From Pseudarthrobacter sp. ATCC 49987 (GTDB lineage: Bacteria > Actinomycetota > Actinomycetes > Actinomycetales > Micrococcaceae): a stretch of 64,000 nucleotides of DNA. The notes below the pieces were generated by a model that saw only the letters and a program-made list of their open reading frames with translations, had not been told where the DNA came from and searched no databases. The stretch covers positions 2,046,001 through 2,110,000 of the forward strand of contig NZ_JAABNS010000001.1 in the NCBI RefSeq assembly GCF_009928425.1, written 5' to 3'. The position numbers and the translations under genes were made by a program. This document shows positions 9,226 through 16,693 of the stretch, in pieces (the first letter of the stretch is position 1; every line of letters starts with the position of its first letter).

Positions 9226-9310
9226 CAATGCCATTGAATGCTAGCCCACCCCGGCGGAATTCAGAAATCGGCCGGCCTGGATGCGCTCGAGACCCTCAAT
9301 ACGTCGTCCG

Positions 9311-9350
9311 CGGCGGCCCCGCCGAAGTCCGGCCGCGCACGGGGCCGCCG
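9311..9350. repeat. GC-rich inverted repeat
   Basis: CGGCGGCCCCG at 9311-9321 and its exact complement CGGGGCCGCCG at 9340-9350, separated by 18 nt. There is no U tract on either side. It may insulate the divergent tRNA transcription units. Confidence 0.5.
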
Positions 9351-9373
9351 GGGCGGCGTTGTGAAAACGGCGC

Positions 9374-9395
9374 CTAATTACATGGCTGTAATTAG
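9374..9395. promoter_or_regulatory. AT-rich palindrome, candidate operator
   Basis: Half-sites CTAATTACA and TGTAATTAG form a perfect 9-bp dyad around TGGC. It is strikingly AT-rich for this genome and lies about 60 bp upstream of the tRNA promoter -35. Confidence 0.4.
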
Positions 9396-9454
9396 TAAAA
9401 ACCCCTGGAACACAAGGATGCAGCGGTCCCGGCGTCCGCCGTCGTCGTCCCGAT

Positions 9455-9483
9455 TTGTAAGTTCCCTGAACCTCCTATAGAGT
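9455..9483 (+). promoter_or_regulatory. Promoter of the Gly-Cys-Val-Gly-Val tRNA cluster
   Basis: TTGTAA (-35, 9455-9460), a 17-bp spacer and TAGAGT (-10, 9478-9483) lie 58 bp before the first tRNA. It is in the right place for a shared tRNA precursor transcript. Confidence 0.55.
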
Positions 9484-9541
9484 TCTTACTCGTTGGAACG
9501 CGAGGAAATGCCGATTGCGGCAGGGAATTGCAGACTAAAAT

Positions 9542-9614
<73 letters not shown>

Positions 9615-9659
9615 CGCAGGACACTGTCACGGTAAGGTTCTTCGGAATCCTATCTACAC

Positions 9660-9730
9660 GGTGGGTTGGCCGAGAGGCGAGGCAGCGGCCTGCAAAGCCG
9701 TATACACGGGTTCGAATCCCGTACCCACCT
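9660..9730 (+). tRNA. tRNA-Cys (GCA)
   Basis: Acceptor stem GGTGGGT pairs with ACCCACC. The anticodon loop CTGCAAA gives GCA. The T arm is CGGGTTCGAATCCCG. It is a 71-nt tRNA with a short D arm, as usual for Cys. CCA is not encoded. Confidence 0.96.
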
Positions 9731-9769
9731 CGGTGAAAACCCTGGTTTCCGGTTTAGATCGGATGCAAG

Positions 9770-9841
9770 GGGCGATTGGCGCAGCGGTAGCGCGCTTCCC
9801 TGACACGGAAGAGGTCACTGGTTCGATCCCAGTATCGCCCA
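9770..9841 (+). tRNA. tRNA-Val (GAC), copy 1
   Basis: Acceptor stem GGGCGAT pairs with ATCGCCC. The anticodon stem CTTCC/GGAAG encloses CTGACAC, giving GAC. The T arm contains GGTTCGATCCC. A CCA is encoded directly after it (9842-9844). Confidence 0.97.
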
Positions 9842-9900
9842 CCAAAGCAAGGCAACTTGCTTGATGCAGTACCACCGGCCCAGCCGGCATGGAATAAAAT

Positions 9901-9973
<73 letters not shown>

Positions 9974-10012
9974 CTCTTCATTACAACTCCACTCCGGATC
10001 CTTCCGGGTTGC

Positions 10013-10084
10013 GGGCGATTGGCGCAGCGGTAGCGCGCTTCCCTGACACGGAAGAGGTCACTGGTTCGATCCCAGTATCGCCCA
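10013..10084 (+). tRNA. tRNA-Val (GAC), copy 2
   Basis: Identical to the copy at 9770-9841, again followed by an encoded CCA (10085-10087). It is the last tRNA of the cluster and lies directly before the terminator. Confidence 0.97.
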
Positions 10085-10090
10085 CCACAA

Positions 10091-10119
10091 GAGCAGCTCC
10101 CCCGGGGCTGCTCTTTTTT
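10091..10119 (+). terminator. Rho-independent terminator of the tRNA cluster
   Basis: Stem GAGCAGC / GCTGCTC with additional C/G pairing in the loop, followed directly by TTTTTT. Confidence 0.93.
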
Positions 10120-10186
10120 CGTGCACTGCAGGTCCTTCTACCCTGTGCACCTGGTCCTCCAGTCTTTACTCTGTGGGCGGACACCC

Positions 10187-10215
10187 TTGGCACCCCCGCG
10201 GCCTCCCGCTAGGGT
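10187..10215 (+). promoter_or_regulatory. Promoter of the antitoxin-like gene
   Basis: TTGGCA (-35, 10187-10192), an exact 17-bp spacer, then TAGGGT (-10, 10210-10215). This predicts a leader of about 40 nt containing the AGGGAGG ribosome binding site. It is one of the best sigma-A-type promoters in the window. Confidence 0.7.
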
Positions 10216-10262
10216 AGAAAACGCAAGGAGCGATCTGGCTCCGCGACCGAAGGGAGGTGCCC

Positions 10263-10532
10263 GTGGGTTTACTTGACGATCTAAAGGGCAAGGCTCAGCA
10301 CATTATTGGTGGCAACGAACAAGCCATCAAGGACGGCATCGAAAAGGCCGGCGATTTCGTCGACTCAAAGACCGGCGGAAAGCACGCCGACAAGATTGAT
10401 GCCGTGCAGCGGGGCGCTTCCGACTTCGTGGACAAGGCGAACGACCAGCCGAACACGGCCCCGGCCGCCGATCAGGCTCCCGTAGCCGGTGAACCCCCCG
10501 CAGCCGGGGAACCCCGCCAGCCAGGCCTCTGA
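10263..10532 (+). CDS. Antitoxin-like protein of the MT0933/Rv0909 family
   Basis: A protein of 89 residues. MGLLDDLKGKAQ, then repeated Lys/Asp-rich amphipathic helices (IKDGIEKAGDFVDSKTGGKHADKIDAVQ) and a Pro/Ala-rich tail, match the small actinobacterial family named after the M. tuberculosis Rv0909-Rv0910 antitoxin. The GTG at 10263 is chosen over the GTG two codons earlier because AGGGAGG is then 5 nt away. No toxin gene lies next to it: downstream is a terminator-like hairpin and the convergent zapE. Free-standing members are common in Arthrobacter, and their role is uncertain; the name reflects similarity, not shown function. Confidence 0.75.
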   Translation: MGLLDDLKGKAQHIIGGNEQAIKDGIEKAGDFVDSKTGGKHADKIDAVQRGASDFVDKANDQPNTAPAADQAPVAGEPPAAGEPRQPGL

Positions 10533-10548
10533 CCCCAGATACGTCAGC

Positions 10549-10586
10549 GAGGTGCCGGTCCCGCCGAGAGGCGGCGCCGGCACCTC
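10549..10586 (+). terminator. Hairpin after the antitoxin-like gene
   Basis: A 10-bp perfect stem GAGGTGCCGG / CCGGCACCTC encloses a GC-rich loop that can itself pair. It starts 17 nt after the stop codon. The U tract is missing, so it may need Rho or act as a 3' stabiliser. Confidence 0.55.
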
Positions 10587-10647
10587 CGGCATTTAAGGGC
10601 ACCAACGCTCCCTTGGCGCCGCCTCGCTTGAGGGTTTTTAACGAAGA

Positions 10648-10708
10648 AACGCGGGGTCCCTTGCGGCCCGTCCGGTGCATCCGGATGGGCTGTAGGTGAC
10701 CCCGCGTT
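10648..10708. terminator. Nested hairpin between convergent genes
   Basis: The outer stem AACGCGGGGTC / GACCCCGCGTT (11 bp) encloses a second 10-bp stem GCCCGTCCGG / CCGGATGGGC (one G-U pair) with loop TGCAT. It lies 21 bp after the zapE stop. The symmetry suggests a bidirectional terminator or RNA 3' end for zapE and the opposing gene. Confidence 0.55.
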
Positions 10709-10729
10709 GCTGTGGTTGGTGCGGGACCG

Positions 10730-11767
10730 CTAGGAGGGTTCGTGGTTCTGGCCCTCGCGGGCCAGCGCGGTGAGCCTCGAAACAGCCCGGAAGTACTTTT
10801 TCGTGTATCCGCCGGTCATCATTTCCTCGGTGAAGAGCTGGTCGAACGGCACGCCGCTGGCCAGGATGGGCACATCCTTGTCGTACAGCCGGTCCGCGAG
10901 CACCACGAAGCGCAGCGCCACTGCCTGCTCCGTGATGGTGTGGACGTTCTTCCAGACCACGCCCTCTATCCCGTCCAGCAACTGCCGGTAGCGGCTCGGG
11001 TGGACGCCGGCCAGGTGGTTGATCAGCGTGCTGAACTCATCGCGCGCCACCGTCTTGCCGTGGAACTCATTCTGCATGTGGTGGGTCAACTGATCGTTCG
11101 GCAGCGGCTGCGGCGCGGCGGGCAGACCGCGGTGGCGGAAGTCCTCGCCGTCGATCCGTACGACGTCGAACTGGTCCGCCAGCACCTGGATCTCCCGGGC
11201 GAAGTCGACGGCGGCAAAGCGGCCGTCGCCCAGGGAACCCGGCAGGGTGTTGGAGGTGGCCGCAAGCTTGACGCCGGCGTCGGCCAGTTCGCGCATGAGC
11301 CGGGACATCAGCACGGTGTCGCCCGGATCATCGAGCTCGAATTCGTCAATGCAGACCAGCTTGTAGTGGCTCAGGGCCTCGACGGTCTTGCGGAAGGAGA
11401 GAGCCCCGACCAGGTTGGTGTATTCGACGAAGGTGCCGAACGCCTTCGGACCGGGCGCGGCGTGCCAGAGCGAGGCGAGCAGGTGGGTTTTGCCGACGCC
11501 GAAGCCGCCGTCGAGATAGATCCCTGCGCGGGACATGTCCTTCTTGCCGAAGAGGCGCTTGAAGAGCCCGTCGCCATCGCGTGCGCCGACGTTGGCCGCA
11601 AAACCTTCCAGCGCCCTGACCGCGGCGGCCTGGCTGGGCTGGGCCGGATCCGGCCGGTAGCTGGAAAACGAAACCTCGCCAAAGCGCGGCGACGGATAAA
11701 ACCCGTTCAGGAGTTCATCCACTGAAACTGCCGGGGTGCGGGCGGCGAGCTGTTCGATCTGTACCAA
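10730..11767 (-). CDS. zapE: Cell division protein ZapE / AFG1-like ATPase
   Basis: A P-loop ATPase of 345 residues. Walker A is GGFGVGKTHLLA, Walker B is LVCIDEFELDDPGD, and the sensor region is ATSNTLPGSLGDGRF, all typical of the AFG1/ZapE AAA family. In E. coli ZapE acts at the division ring; mitochondrial AFG1 is involved in protein quality control. Its role in actinobacteria is less clear. No ATG is available near the family N-terminus; the TTG at 11767 (then VQIEQLAART) gives normal length, but an upstream start remains possible. It is divergent from sseA across 230 bp without an obvious gene. Confidence 0.86.
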   Translation of the reverse strand: MVQIEQLAARTPAVSVDELLNGFYPSPRFGEVSFSSYRPDPAQPSQAAAVRALEGFAANVGARDGDGLFKRLFGKKDMSRAGIYLDGGFGVGKTHLLASLWHAAPGPKAFGTFVEYTNLVGALSFRKTVEALSHYKLVCIDEFELDDPGDTVLMSRLMRELADAGVKLAATSNTLPGSLGDGRFAAVDFAREIQVLADQFDVVRIDGEDFRHRGLPAAPQPLPNDQLTHHMQNEFHGKTVARDEFSTLINHLAGVHPSRYRQLLDGIEGVVWKNVHTITEQAVALRFVVLADRLYDKDVPILASGVPFDQLFTEEMMTGGYTKKYFRAVSRLTALAREGQNHEPS

Positions 11768-11997
11768 GGTGGTCCGTTCTGCTGGTCTCTTGTCCCCAGA
11801 AAGAATACCGGCAAAGCGTCGGCCCTCTGGCGGCACACGGGCCAGGGGCGGACAGCACGTGACGAAGGCCATATTTCCGAGTGCGAACCGGGAGGGGCAA
11901 TCCCGCCCGGTCGTGGCTAGTGTTGAAGGAGGCCCGGCGCCGCGTTCGATCCTTCCATGGCCCGGCCTCCTGACCGTTTCAGTGAAAGGCCATCCCC

Positions 11998-12915
11998 ATG
12001 CCCTACCCCGTTGAGCAGAACGAGAAGTTCGCCGCGTACGCCCACCCCGAGCGCCTCGTGTCCACCGAATGGCTGGCCGCCGCGATCGACTCCGGCGCCC
12101 TCACCGACGGCAAGCTCGTGGTGGTGGAATCCGACGAGGACGTGCTGCTCTACGAGGTCGGCCACATCCCGGGCGCAGTGAAGGTCGACTGGCACACCGA
12201 CCTGAATGACGAGGTCACCCGCGACTACGTCGACGGCGCAGCGTTCGCCGCCCTCGCCGCGGCCAAGGGAATCTCCCGCGACAGCACCGTGGTCATCTAC
12301 GGCGACAAGTCCAATTGGTGGGCAACGTACGCCCTGTGGGTCTTTGAACTCTTCGGCCACGAGGACGTCCGGCTGCTCGACGGCGGCCGGGACAAGTGGA
12401 TCGCCGAGGGCCGTGCCATCACCACGGACAAGCCCGCCATCACCCCCGGCGAGTACCCCGTCGTCGAACGTAACGACGCCCCGATCCGCGCCTTCAAAGA
12501 AGACGTCCTGGCCCACTTCGGCAAGCCGCTGATCGACGTCCGCTCCACCGAGGAGTACACCGGCCAGCGCACCCACATGCCCGCCTACCCCGAGGAAGGC
12601 GCCCTGCGCGGCGGGCACATCCCCACCGCGGCCTCCATCCCCTGGGCCCGGGCGGCTGCCGAGGACGGCACCTACCGGACCCGCCCCGAACTCGAGGCGC
12701 TGTACCTCGGCGAGGCCGGCCTCAAGGAGGGCGACGACGTCGTCGCGTACTGCCGCATCGGCGAACGTTCCAGCCACACCTGGTTCGCGCTCAAGTATCT
12801 GTTGGGCTTCGACTCGGTCCGCAACTACGACGGATCCTGGACCGAATGGGGCAACGCCGTCCGCGTCCCGATCGTCAAGGGTGCCGACCGCGGCACGGTA
12901 CCGGCCGCCAGGTAG
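11998..12915 (+). CDS. sseA: Thiosulfate/3-mercaptopyruvate sulfurtransferase (tandem rhodanese)
   Basis: A protein of 305 residues with two rhodanese domains. The N-terminal one (about 20-140) is inactive and structural. The C-terminal one (about 165-300) carries the persulfide-forming Cys252 in the loop [11 protein letters not shown], where the Arg, Gly, Glu and Arg pattern suits thiosulfate-type rhodaneses. GHIPGA and GGHIPTA are the paired CH2A-like motifs. The ATG has a GAAAGG site. It is followed 61 bp later by sufE, an association of sulfurtransferase and SufE-type protein often seen in actinobacteria that suggests sulfur trafficking. Confidence 0.92.
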   Translation: MPYPVEQNEKFAAYAHPERLVSTEWLAAAIDSGALTDGKLVVVESDEDVLLYEVGHIPGAVKVDWHTDLNDEVTRDYVDGAAFAALAAAKGISRDSTVVIYGDKSNWWATYALWVFELFGHEDVRLLDGGRDKWIAEGRAITTDKPAITPGEYPVVERNDAPIRAFKEDVLAHFGKPLIDVRSTEEYTGQRTHMPAYPEEGALRGGHIPTAASIPWARAAAEDGTYRTRPELEALYLGEAGLKEGDDVVAYCRIGERSSHTWFALKYLLGFDSVRNYDGSWTEWGNAVRVPIVKGADRGTVPAAR

Positions 12916-12963
12916 GCCAGCGCGTCAGCGGACGCCGATCGGGACACAAGCGGCGCGCGTGCG

Positions 12964-12969
12964 TAAGCT
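12964..12969 (+). promoter_or_regulatory. -10 box (TAAGCT) of sufE, probable leaderless start
   Basis: TAAGCT ends 7 nt before the ATG at 12977. GGGACA at 12941-12946 is a possible -35 with a 17-bp spacer. This gives sufE a start separate from sseA. Confidence 0.45.
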
Positions 12970-12976
12970 GGAAGAG

Positions 12977-13435
12977 ATGAATACTCCTGCCCTCCCCACC
13001 GCACTGGCGGAAATTGTTGATGACTTCCAGGCCGTCACCGAGCCCGAACGGCTCCAGCTGCTGCTTGAGTTCTCCCGGGAGCTCCCGGAGCTCCCGGACC
13101 GGCTCAAGGACCACCCTGAACTGATGGAGCAGGTGGTGGAGTGCCAGTCACCGCTGTTCCTGACCATTGAAACGGAACAGTCCGACGGCGGCACGGCCGA
13201 CACCGTCCGGCTCTTCTTCAAGGCACCCCCCGAAGCCCCCACCACCCGCGGCTTCGCGGGCGTGCTGCACGAGGGCCTCGACGGTCTGAGCCCGGCCGAA
13301 ATCCTGGCCGTCCCGGACGACATGCCGGAGCTGCTGGGCCTCACCCGGGCCATCACCCCGCTCCGGATGCGCGGGATGACCGCCATGCTGGGCCGGATCA
13401 AACGCAAGGTTGCCGCCCTCCCCCAGCAGCCCTGA
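12977..13435 (+). CDS. sufE: SufE family sulfur-acceptor protein
   Basis: A protein of 152 residues, typical length for SufE. The sulfur-accepting Cys56 lies in EQVVECQSPLFL, matching the conserved C-x-S loop, and the C-terminal RMRGMTAMLGRIK helix is also conserved. SufE accepts persulfide sulfur from SufS-type desulfurases and activates them. The suf operon is not here; the neighbour is the rhodanese sseA, so it may also serve as that enzyme's partner. The ATG at 12977 was chosen because upstream in-frame codons lie within the predicted promoter and add no conserved sequence. Confidence 0.87.
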   Translation: MNTPALPTALAEIVDDFQAVTEPERLQLLLEFSRELPELPDRLKDHPELMEQVVECQSPLFLTIETEQSDGGTADTVRLFFKAPPEAPTTRGFAGVLHEGLDGLSPAEILAVPDDMPELLGLTRAITPLRMRGMTAMLGRIKRKVAALPQQP

Positions 13436-13468
13436 CAGGCGCCCGGACACCCCGAGTATCGGAACAGA

Positions 13469-13966
13469 ATGGCACGCAAGCAGGCGTCACAGGGAACCCC
13501 GGCCACCGCAGCACTGGCGGCCGCCGGGGTTCCCTTCGTCGCGCACCCCTACAGCCATGACCCGGCGGCCGCCAGCTACGGGCTGGAAGCTGCGGAGGTG
13601 CTCGGCATCGATCCGGCCCGGGTGTTCAAAACCCTGATGGTCGACGTCGACGGCCGGCTTGCCGTCGGCGTCGTGCCGGTGAGCGGCAACCTGGACCTCA
13701 AGGCGATGGCGGCGGCGCTGGGGGGCAAAAAGGCGGCGATGGCGGACCCGGCGGTGGCACAGCGCCGCACCGGCTATGTGCTTGGTGGCATCTCACCGCT
13801 CGGGCAGCGCCAGCCCTCCCCCACGGTTGTGGATGACAGCGCACTGGGCCTGGACACGATTCTGGTGTCGGGCGGGCGGCGCGGCCTGGACCTCGAGCTG
13901 AGCCCGGCCGAACTGATCCGGCTCACCGACGCCCGCACGGCACGGATCGGCACCGGCAGGAACTAG
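13469..13966 (+). CDS. ybaK: Cys-tRNA(Pro)/Cys-tRNA(Cys) deacylase, YbaK/EbsC family
   Basis: A protein of 165 residues. The YbaK fold is indicated by FVAHPYSHD, the conserved lysine of VFKTLMVDVDG, GKKAAMADPAVAQRRTGYVLGGISPLGQ and a C-terminal beta strand. The enzyme hydrolyses mischarged Cys-tRNA(Pro) in trans, keeping translation accurate. It follows sufE by 33 bp, probably on one transcript. Its stop codon and that of the convergent hydrolase gene share the sequence CTAG, so the two reading frames overlap tail to tail. Confidence 0.92.
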   Translation: MARKQASQGTPATAALAAAGVPFVAHPYSHDPAAASYGLEAAEVLGIDPARVFKTLMVDVDGRLAVGVVPVSGNLDLKAMAAALGGKKAAMADPAVAQRRTGYVLGGISPLGQRQPSPTVVDDSALGLDTILVSGGRRGLDLELSPAELIRLTDARTARIGTGRN

Positions 13967-15276
13967 ACGGGCTCCGGATTCGGCTGGCCCGGGTTCGGGC
14001 GGGGCGCGAGCTGCTGCCCCAGCCAGGCCGTGACCAGCCGCTCCCAGCGCTCTGGATCCACGTTCCATTCCTTGGTGTGCCGGGCGCGGCCGAAGGTCTC
14101 GAAGGTGACCATCTCCGGGTTCTTCTCGGCCAGGGCAGCGGACGGGCCGTAGGGGACATATTCGTCGTCCACGCTGTGGATGATCAGCGTCGGCGTCCGC
14201 AGCTCCACCGCGCGGGAAACCCAGTCCATCGCTTTCAGGTCCACCGGCGCGGCGAGGCCGGTCAGCCGGCGCCCCAGCTTGTGGCTCATCATCAGCTGCC
14301 CGTACCGGCCCACCGCGGAGGGGATCCGGTTGAGTTCGGCGTGGTGTGCCAGCACGTTCACCCAGTTGATGACCGGGGCGTCCAGCACCATGGCCCGGAT
14401 CAGGGGGTGGTAGCGGGACAAGTCCGCGGTCTGGAGGCAGATGGCCCCGCCCATGGACCAGCCAAGAAGCACCACTTCGCGGGCGCCGTGTTCCAGGGCA
14501 AAGCCGATGGCCGCCTCGACGTCGAGCCACTCGGTGGAGCCCAGGCCGTAACGCCCGTCCTGTGCCGAGGGGGCCATGCCGTCATTGCGGTAGGAGATCA
14601 GCAGGCTGGACATGCCCAGTTCCAGGGAGGTCCGGACCGCCCGGAGGCATTCCTGCCGGCTCGCTCCCCTGCCGTGCACCATGATGGCCCAGATGCCCGA
14701 CTCCTGCGGGGCCCGGACCAGCCACGCTGGAGCGGTCCCGCCGTCGACGTCGATGTCCACGTCTTCCGCGGGCAGGCCGATGCTGGCCGGGTCCGGGTAG
14801 GCGGCGCCGCTCCAGTAGCCCCGGCGCGCCGTGCTGAGGTCGCCGCTGTAGACGGCCTCGACCTCCCGCTGCACGGTGCGCTCCGCCGGCGAATACGACA
14901 CGATCCGGCCGATCCGGGCGTGTCCCCGGCCGCCGTCGAAGAACAATCCATAGACGCCCTCGACCGTGGCCTCCGGTGTGGCGGCCAGGATGACCTCCAG
15001 CCCGTGCCCGCCCCGGATGACGGCGAGGACTTCCTGGTCCTCCTCCTTGACCCGGGCGGGAGTAATCACGCGGCGCGCGAAATACAGGGCCAGGGCAGAG
15101 GAACCGGCAGCCAGCAGGCCGGCCGCAGCACTGCCGCCAATGATGCCGCCGAGCGCCCATTTGGCGCCGCCCTTGACCGAAACTTCGGCCGCGGGAGCAG
15201 CCGCGGCAAGGGCGGCCTGTCCACGGGCGGTGGAGATCCGGCGCGGGTCCGGCAGGAGGCGGGGGGAGGAAGCCAT
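13963..15276 (-). CDS. Membrane-anchored alpha/beta hydrolase
   Basis: A protein of 437 residues. The N-terminus is basic, then comes one hydrophobic segment (about 38-68: WALGGIIGGSAAAGLLAAGSSALALYFA) that should anchor it in the membrane. The C-terminal half is an alpha/beta hydrolase: nucleophile elbow GWSMGG, a late Asp in HSVDDEYVPYG and a His in ARHTKEW. The middle (70-170) is a beta-rich region without a recognised motif. The substrate is unknown; similar proteins are annotated as peptidases or esterases. The ATG at 15276 has GGAGG at good spacing and lies 10 codons inside the longest reading frame. Confidence 0.8.
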   Translation of the reverse strand: MASSPRLLPDPRRISTARGQAALAAAAPAAEVSVKGGAKWALGGIIGGSAAAGLLAAGSSALALYFARRVITPARVKEEDQEVLAVIRGGHGLEVILAATPEATVEGVYGLFFDGGRGHARIGRIVSYSPAERTVQREVEAVYSGDLSTARRGYWSGAAYPDPASIGLPAEDVDIDVDGGTAPAWLVRAPQESGIWAIMVHGRGASRQECLRAVRTSLELGMSSLLISYRNDGMAPSAQDGRYGLGSTEWLDVEAAIGFALEHGAREVVLLGWSMGGAICLQTADLSRYHPLIRAMVLDAPVINWVNVLAHHAELNRIPSAVGRYGQLMMSHKLGRRLTGLAAPVDLKAMDWVSRAVELRTPTLIIHSVDDEYVPYGPSAALAEKNPEMVTFETFGRARHTKEWNVDPERWERLVTAWLGQQLAPRPNPGQPNPEPV

Positions 15277-15382
15277 GGCACCATTCTTACCGAACTCCCC
15301 GCCCACCGTGGCATCCGTGGTTCAGCACGGCATCCGGGAAGCGCACGGGGACCCAAACCGTGCGGGTGTGCCGGCGCGCGAC

Positions 15383-15388
15383 TAGGCT
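15383..15388 (+). promoter_or_regulatory. -10 box (TAGGCT), probable leaderless start
   Basis: TAGGCT ends 6 nt before the ATG at 15395. No separate ribosome binding site stands out except a GGGGG run inside the 6 nt. Confidence 0.42.
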
Positions 15389-15394
15389 GGGGGC

Positions 15395-15883
15395 ATGAGT
15401 GATCCAATCGTCATTTTGACAGAAGAGCCCCTCGGCGCGGACGACCGCGTCAACATCGAAACCCTGCTTGCCGGAGGTGATGTACCCCTGGTGGTCCTGG
15501 TTCCGGCCAGCACCGAGCGGCACCTGCTGGTGGATTTCCTGGAGAACCTCTCCTTGCTGGAAATCTCCAAGGCCTTCCGTGAACTGACGGCACACTCCGA
15601 TCCCGCGGAGGAACGCGCCGAAGCCGCCGAAACCCTGTCCGTCTCGCTCGCGGCCCTGGCCGGGCTTGGCAGCGGCGTGACCGGCGAAATCGTCGAGGGC
15701 AGGGCCGTCGACGGAATGGTCGCCCGGGTCAAGGAACTCGGCGCCGGGCAGGCTGTGGTGATCACCCGCCCGCACGCCGTCGCGGACACCTTCCACACCG
15801 ACTGGGCCACCAAGGCGCAGGACAAACTCGGGCTCCCGGTCCTGCATCTTTACGCCGGATCGGGATTTATCGGGGACTCCTGA
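15395..15883 (+). CDS. Conserved hypothetical protein, alpha/beta fold
   Basis: A protein of 162 residues that I do not assign to a named family. Alternating strands and helices (IVILTEEPL, PLVVLVPAS, a long Glu/Ala-rich helix at 65-90, GQAVVITRPH) and a C-terminal LPVLHLY strand suggest a Rossmann-like or universal-stress-like fold. No nucleotide-binding loop is evident. It sits 14 bp before msrB, so the two are probably co-transcribed, which hints at a stress context without proving one. Confidence 0.75.
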   Translation: MSDPIVILTEEPLGADDRVNIETLLAGGDVPLVVLVPASTERHLLVDFLENLSLLEISKAFRELTAHSDPAEERAEAAETLSVSLAALAGLGSGVTGEIVEGRAVDGMVARVKELGAGQAVVITRPHAVADTFHTDWATKAQDKLGLPVLHLYAGSGFIGDS

Positions 15884-15897
15884 GCGTTATTGAGGCT

Positions 15898-16398
15898 ATG
15901 AGCATCTTTAGTAACAGGCCAAAAGTCTCGCCCGTCACCGCCCCTGCGGCCGCAAGCGCGGCCGGGTCCGGTGCCGGGAGCGTCAACCCGCCCGTTGAAA
16001 AATCCGACGAGCAGTGGCGCCAGGAACTGACGCCGGAGGAGTACCGTGTGCTCCGCCAGGCCGGGACCGAGCGTCCCTACACCGGCGAGTACTGGGACAC
16101 TCACACCGCAGGCGTCTACCAGTGCCGTGCCTGCGGCACGGAGCTCTTCACCAGCCAGGAGAAGTTCGATTCGCACTGCGGCTGGCCCTCGTTCTGGGCC
16201 CCGCTGGCGGACGGCACGGTGAGATACATCCACGACCGGACGCTTGGCATGGAACGCGTCGAGGTCCGCTGCGCCCACTGTGATTCACACCTCGGCCATG
16301 TGTTCGAGGGTGAAGGCTACGGAACCCCGACTGACCAGCGCTTCTGCATCAATTCCGTCTCCCTCAAGCTGGTATCCGCGGACGACGCCGGCCAGTAG
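15898..16398 (+). CDS. msrB: Peptide-methionine (R)-S-oxide reductase
   Basis: A protein of 166 residues that repairs methionine-R-sulfoxide in proteins. The two structural zinc pairs are C76-R-A-C79 and C125-A-H-C128, and the catalytic cysteine is C150 in RFCINS. HCGWPSFW and HLGHVFEGEG are the substrate-site motifs. The N-terminal 35 residues are an Ala/Ser/Gly-rich extension not seen in minimal MsrB, and it lacks a clear signal peptide. It is followed by a terminator-like hairpin. Confidence 0.95.
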   Translation: MSIFSNRPKVSPVTAPAAASAAGSGAGSVNPPVEKSDEQWRQELTPEEYRVLRQAGTERPYTGEYWDTHTAGVYQCRACGTELFTSQEKFDSHCGWPSFWAPLADGTVRYIHDRTLGMERVEVRCAHCDSHLGHVFEGEGYGTPTDQRFCINSVSLKLVSADDAGQ

Positions 16399-16419
16399 CC
16401 CGAGCCCGACCCAGCTACG

Positions 16420-16471
16420 CAGAGGACCCCCGCCAGGCGCCGCAACAGCGGTGCAGACCGGGGGTCCTCTG
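16420..16471 (+). terminator. Long hairpin after msrB
   Basis: A 13-bp perfect stem, CAGAGGACCCCCG at 16420-16432 with CGGGGGTCCTCTG at 16459-16471, 26-nt loop, 21 nt after the msrB stop. There is no U tract. Confidence 0.6.
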
Positions 16472-16634
16472 CCGTTCCCGGAACGCCGCGCACCCGGCGG
16501 TCCCTCCGGCGCCGCGGGCAACTGGGGGGCCAGCCCCGCCGCCGCTGGAGCTGGCCCGGGCAGGGCGGCCGACTTGCCCCAGACTTTCTTATGCTCAAGC
16601 CAATTTTGCGTTAGGGATTCTGTTTTGCTTGCTA

Positions 16635-16659
16635 CGCTCGTCTTAGCTACTGACGAGCG
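16635..16659. promoter_or_regulatory. Inverted repeat upstream of the DUF6421-like gene
   Basis: CGCTCGTC (16635-16642) and GACGAGCG (16652-16659) form a perfect 8-bp dyad with a 9-nt centre, 35 bp before the ATG. It could be an operator or a 5' UTR hairpin. Confidence 0.35.
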
Positions 16660-16693
16660 ACGCTCCCAGCAAATAGAAAGGCGCCTGCTGACG

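Larger units (their letters stand above)
9226..9541 (+). other. Intergenic region between divergent tRNA genes
   Basis: No credible gene. It holds an 11-bp GC-rich inverted repeat (9311-9350), an AT-rich palindrome (9374-9395) and the promoter of the plus-strand tRNA cluster (9455-9483). Confidence 0.6.

Noticed and set aside
9026..9230. An integrative element next to the tRNA-Val(CAC) gene, suggested by the PD-(D/E)XK gene
   Set aside because: No integrase and no duplicated tRNA 3' end could be found; the nuclease-like gene alone is not enough evidence.
16244..16693. N-terminal extension of the DUF6421-like gene to 16244
   Set aside because: The extra 150 residues are an out-of-frame reading of msrB and the following hairpin region; the ATG at 16694 gives the conserved protein.
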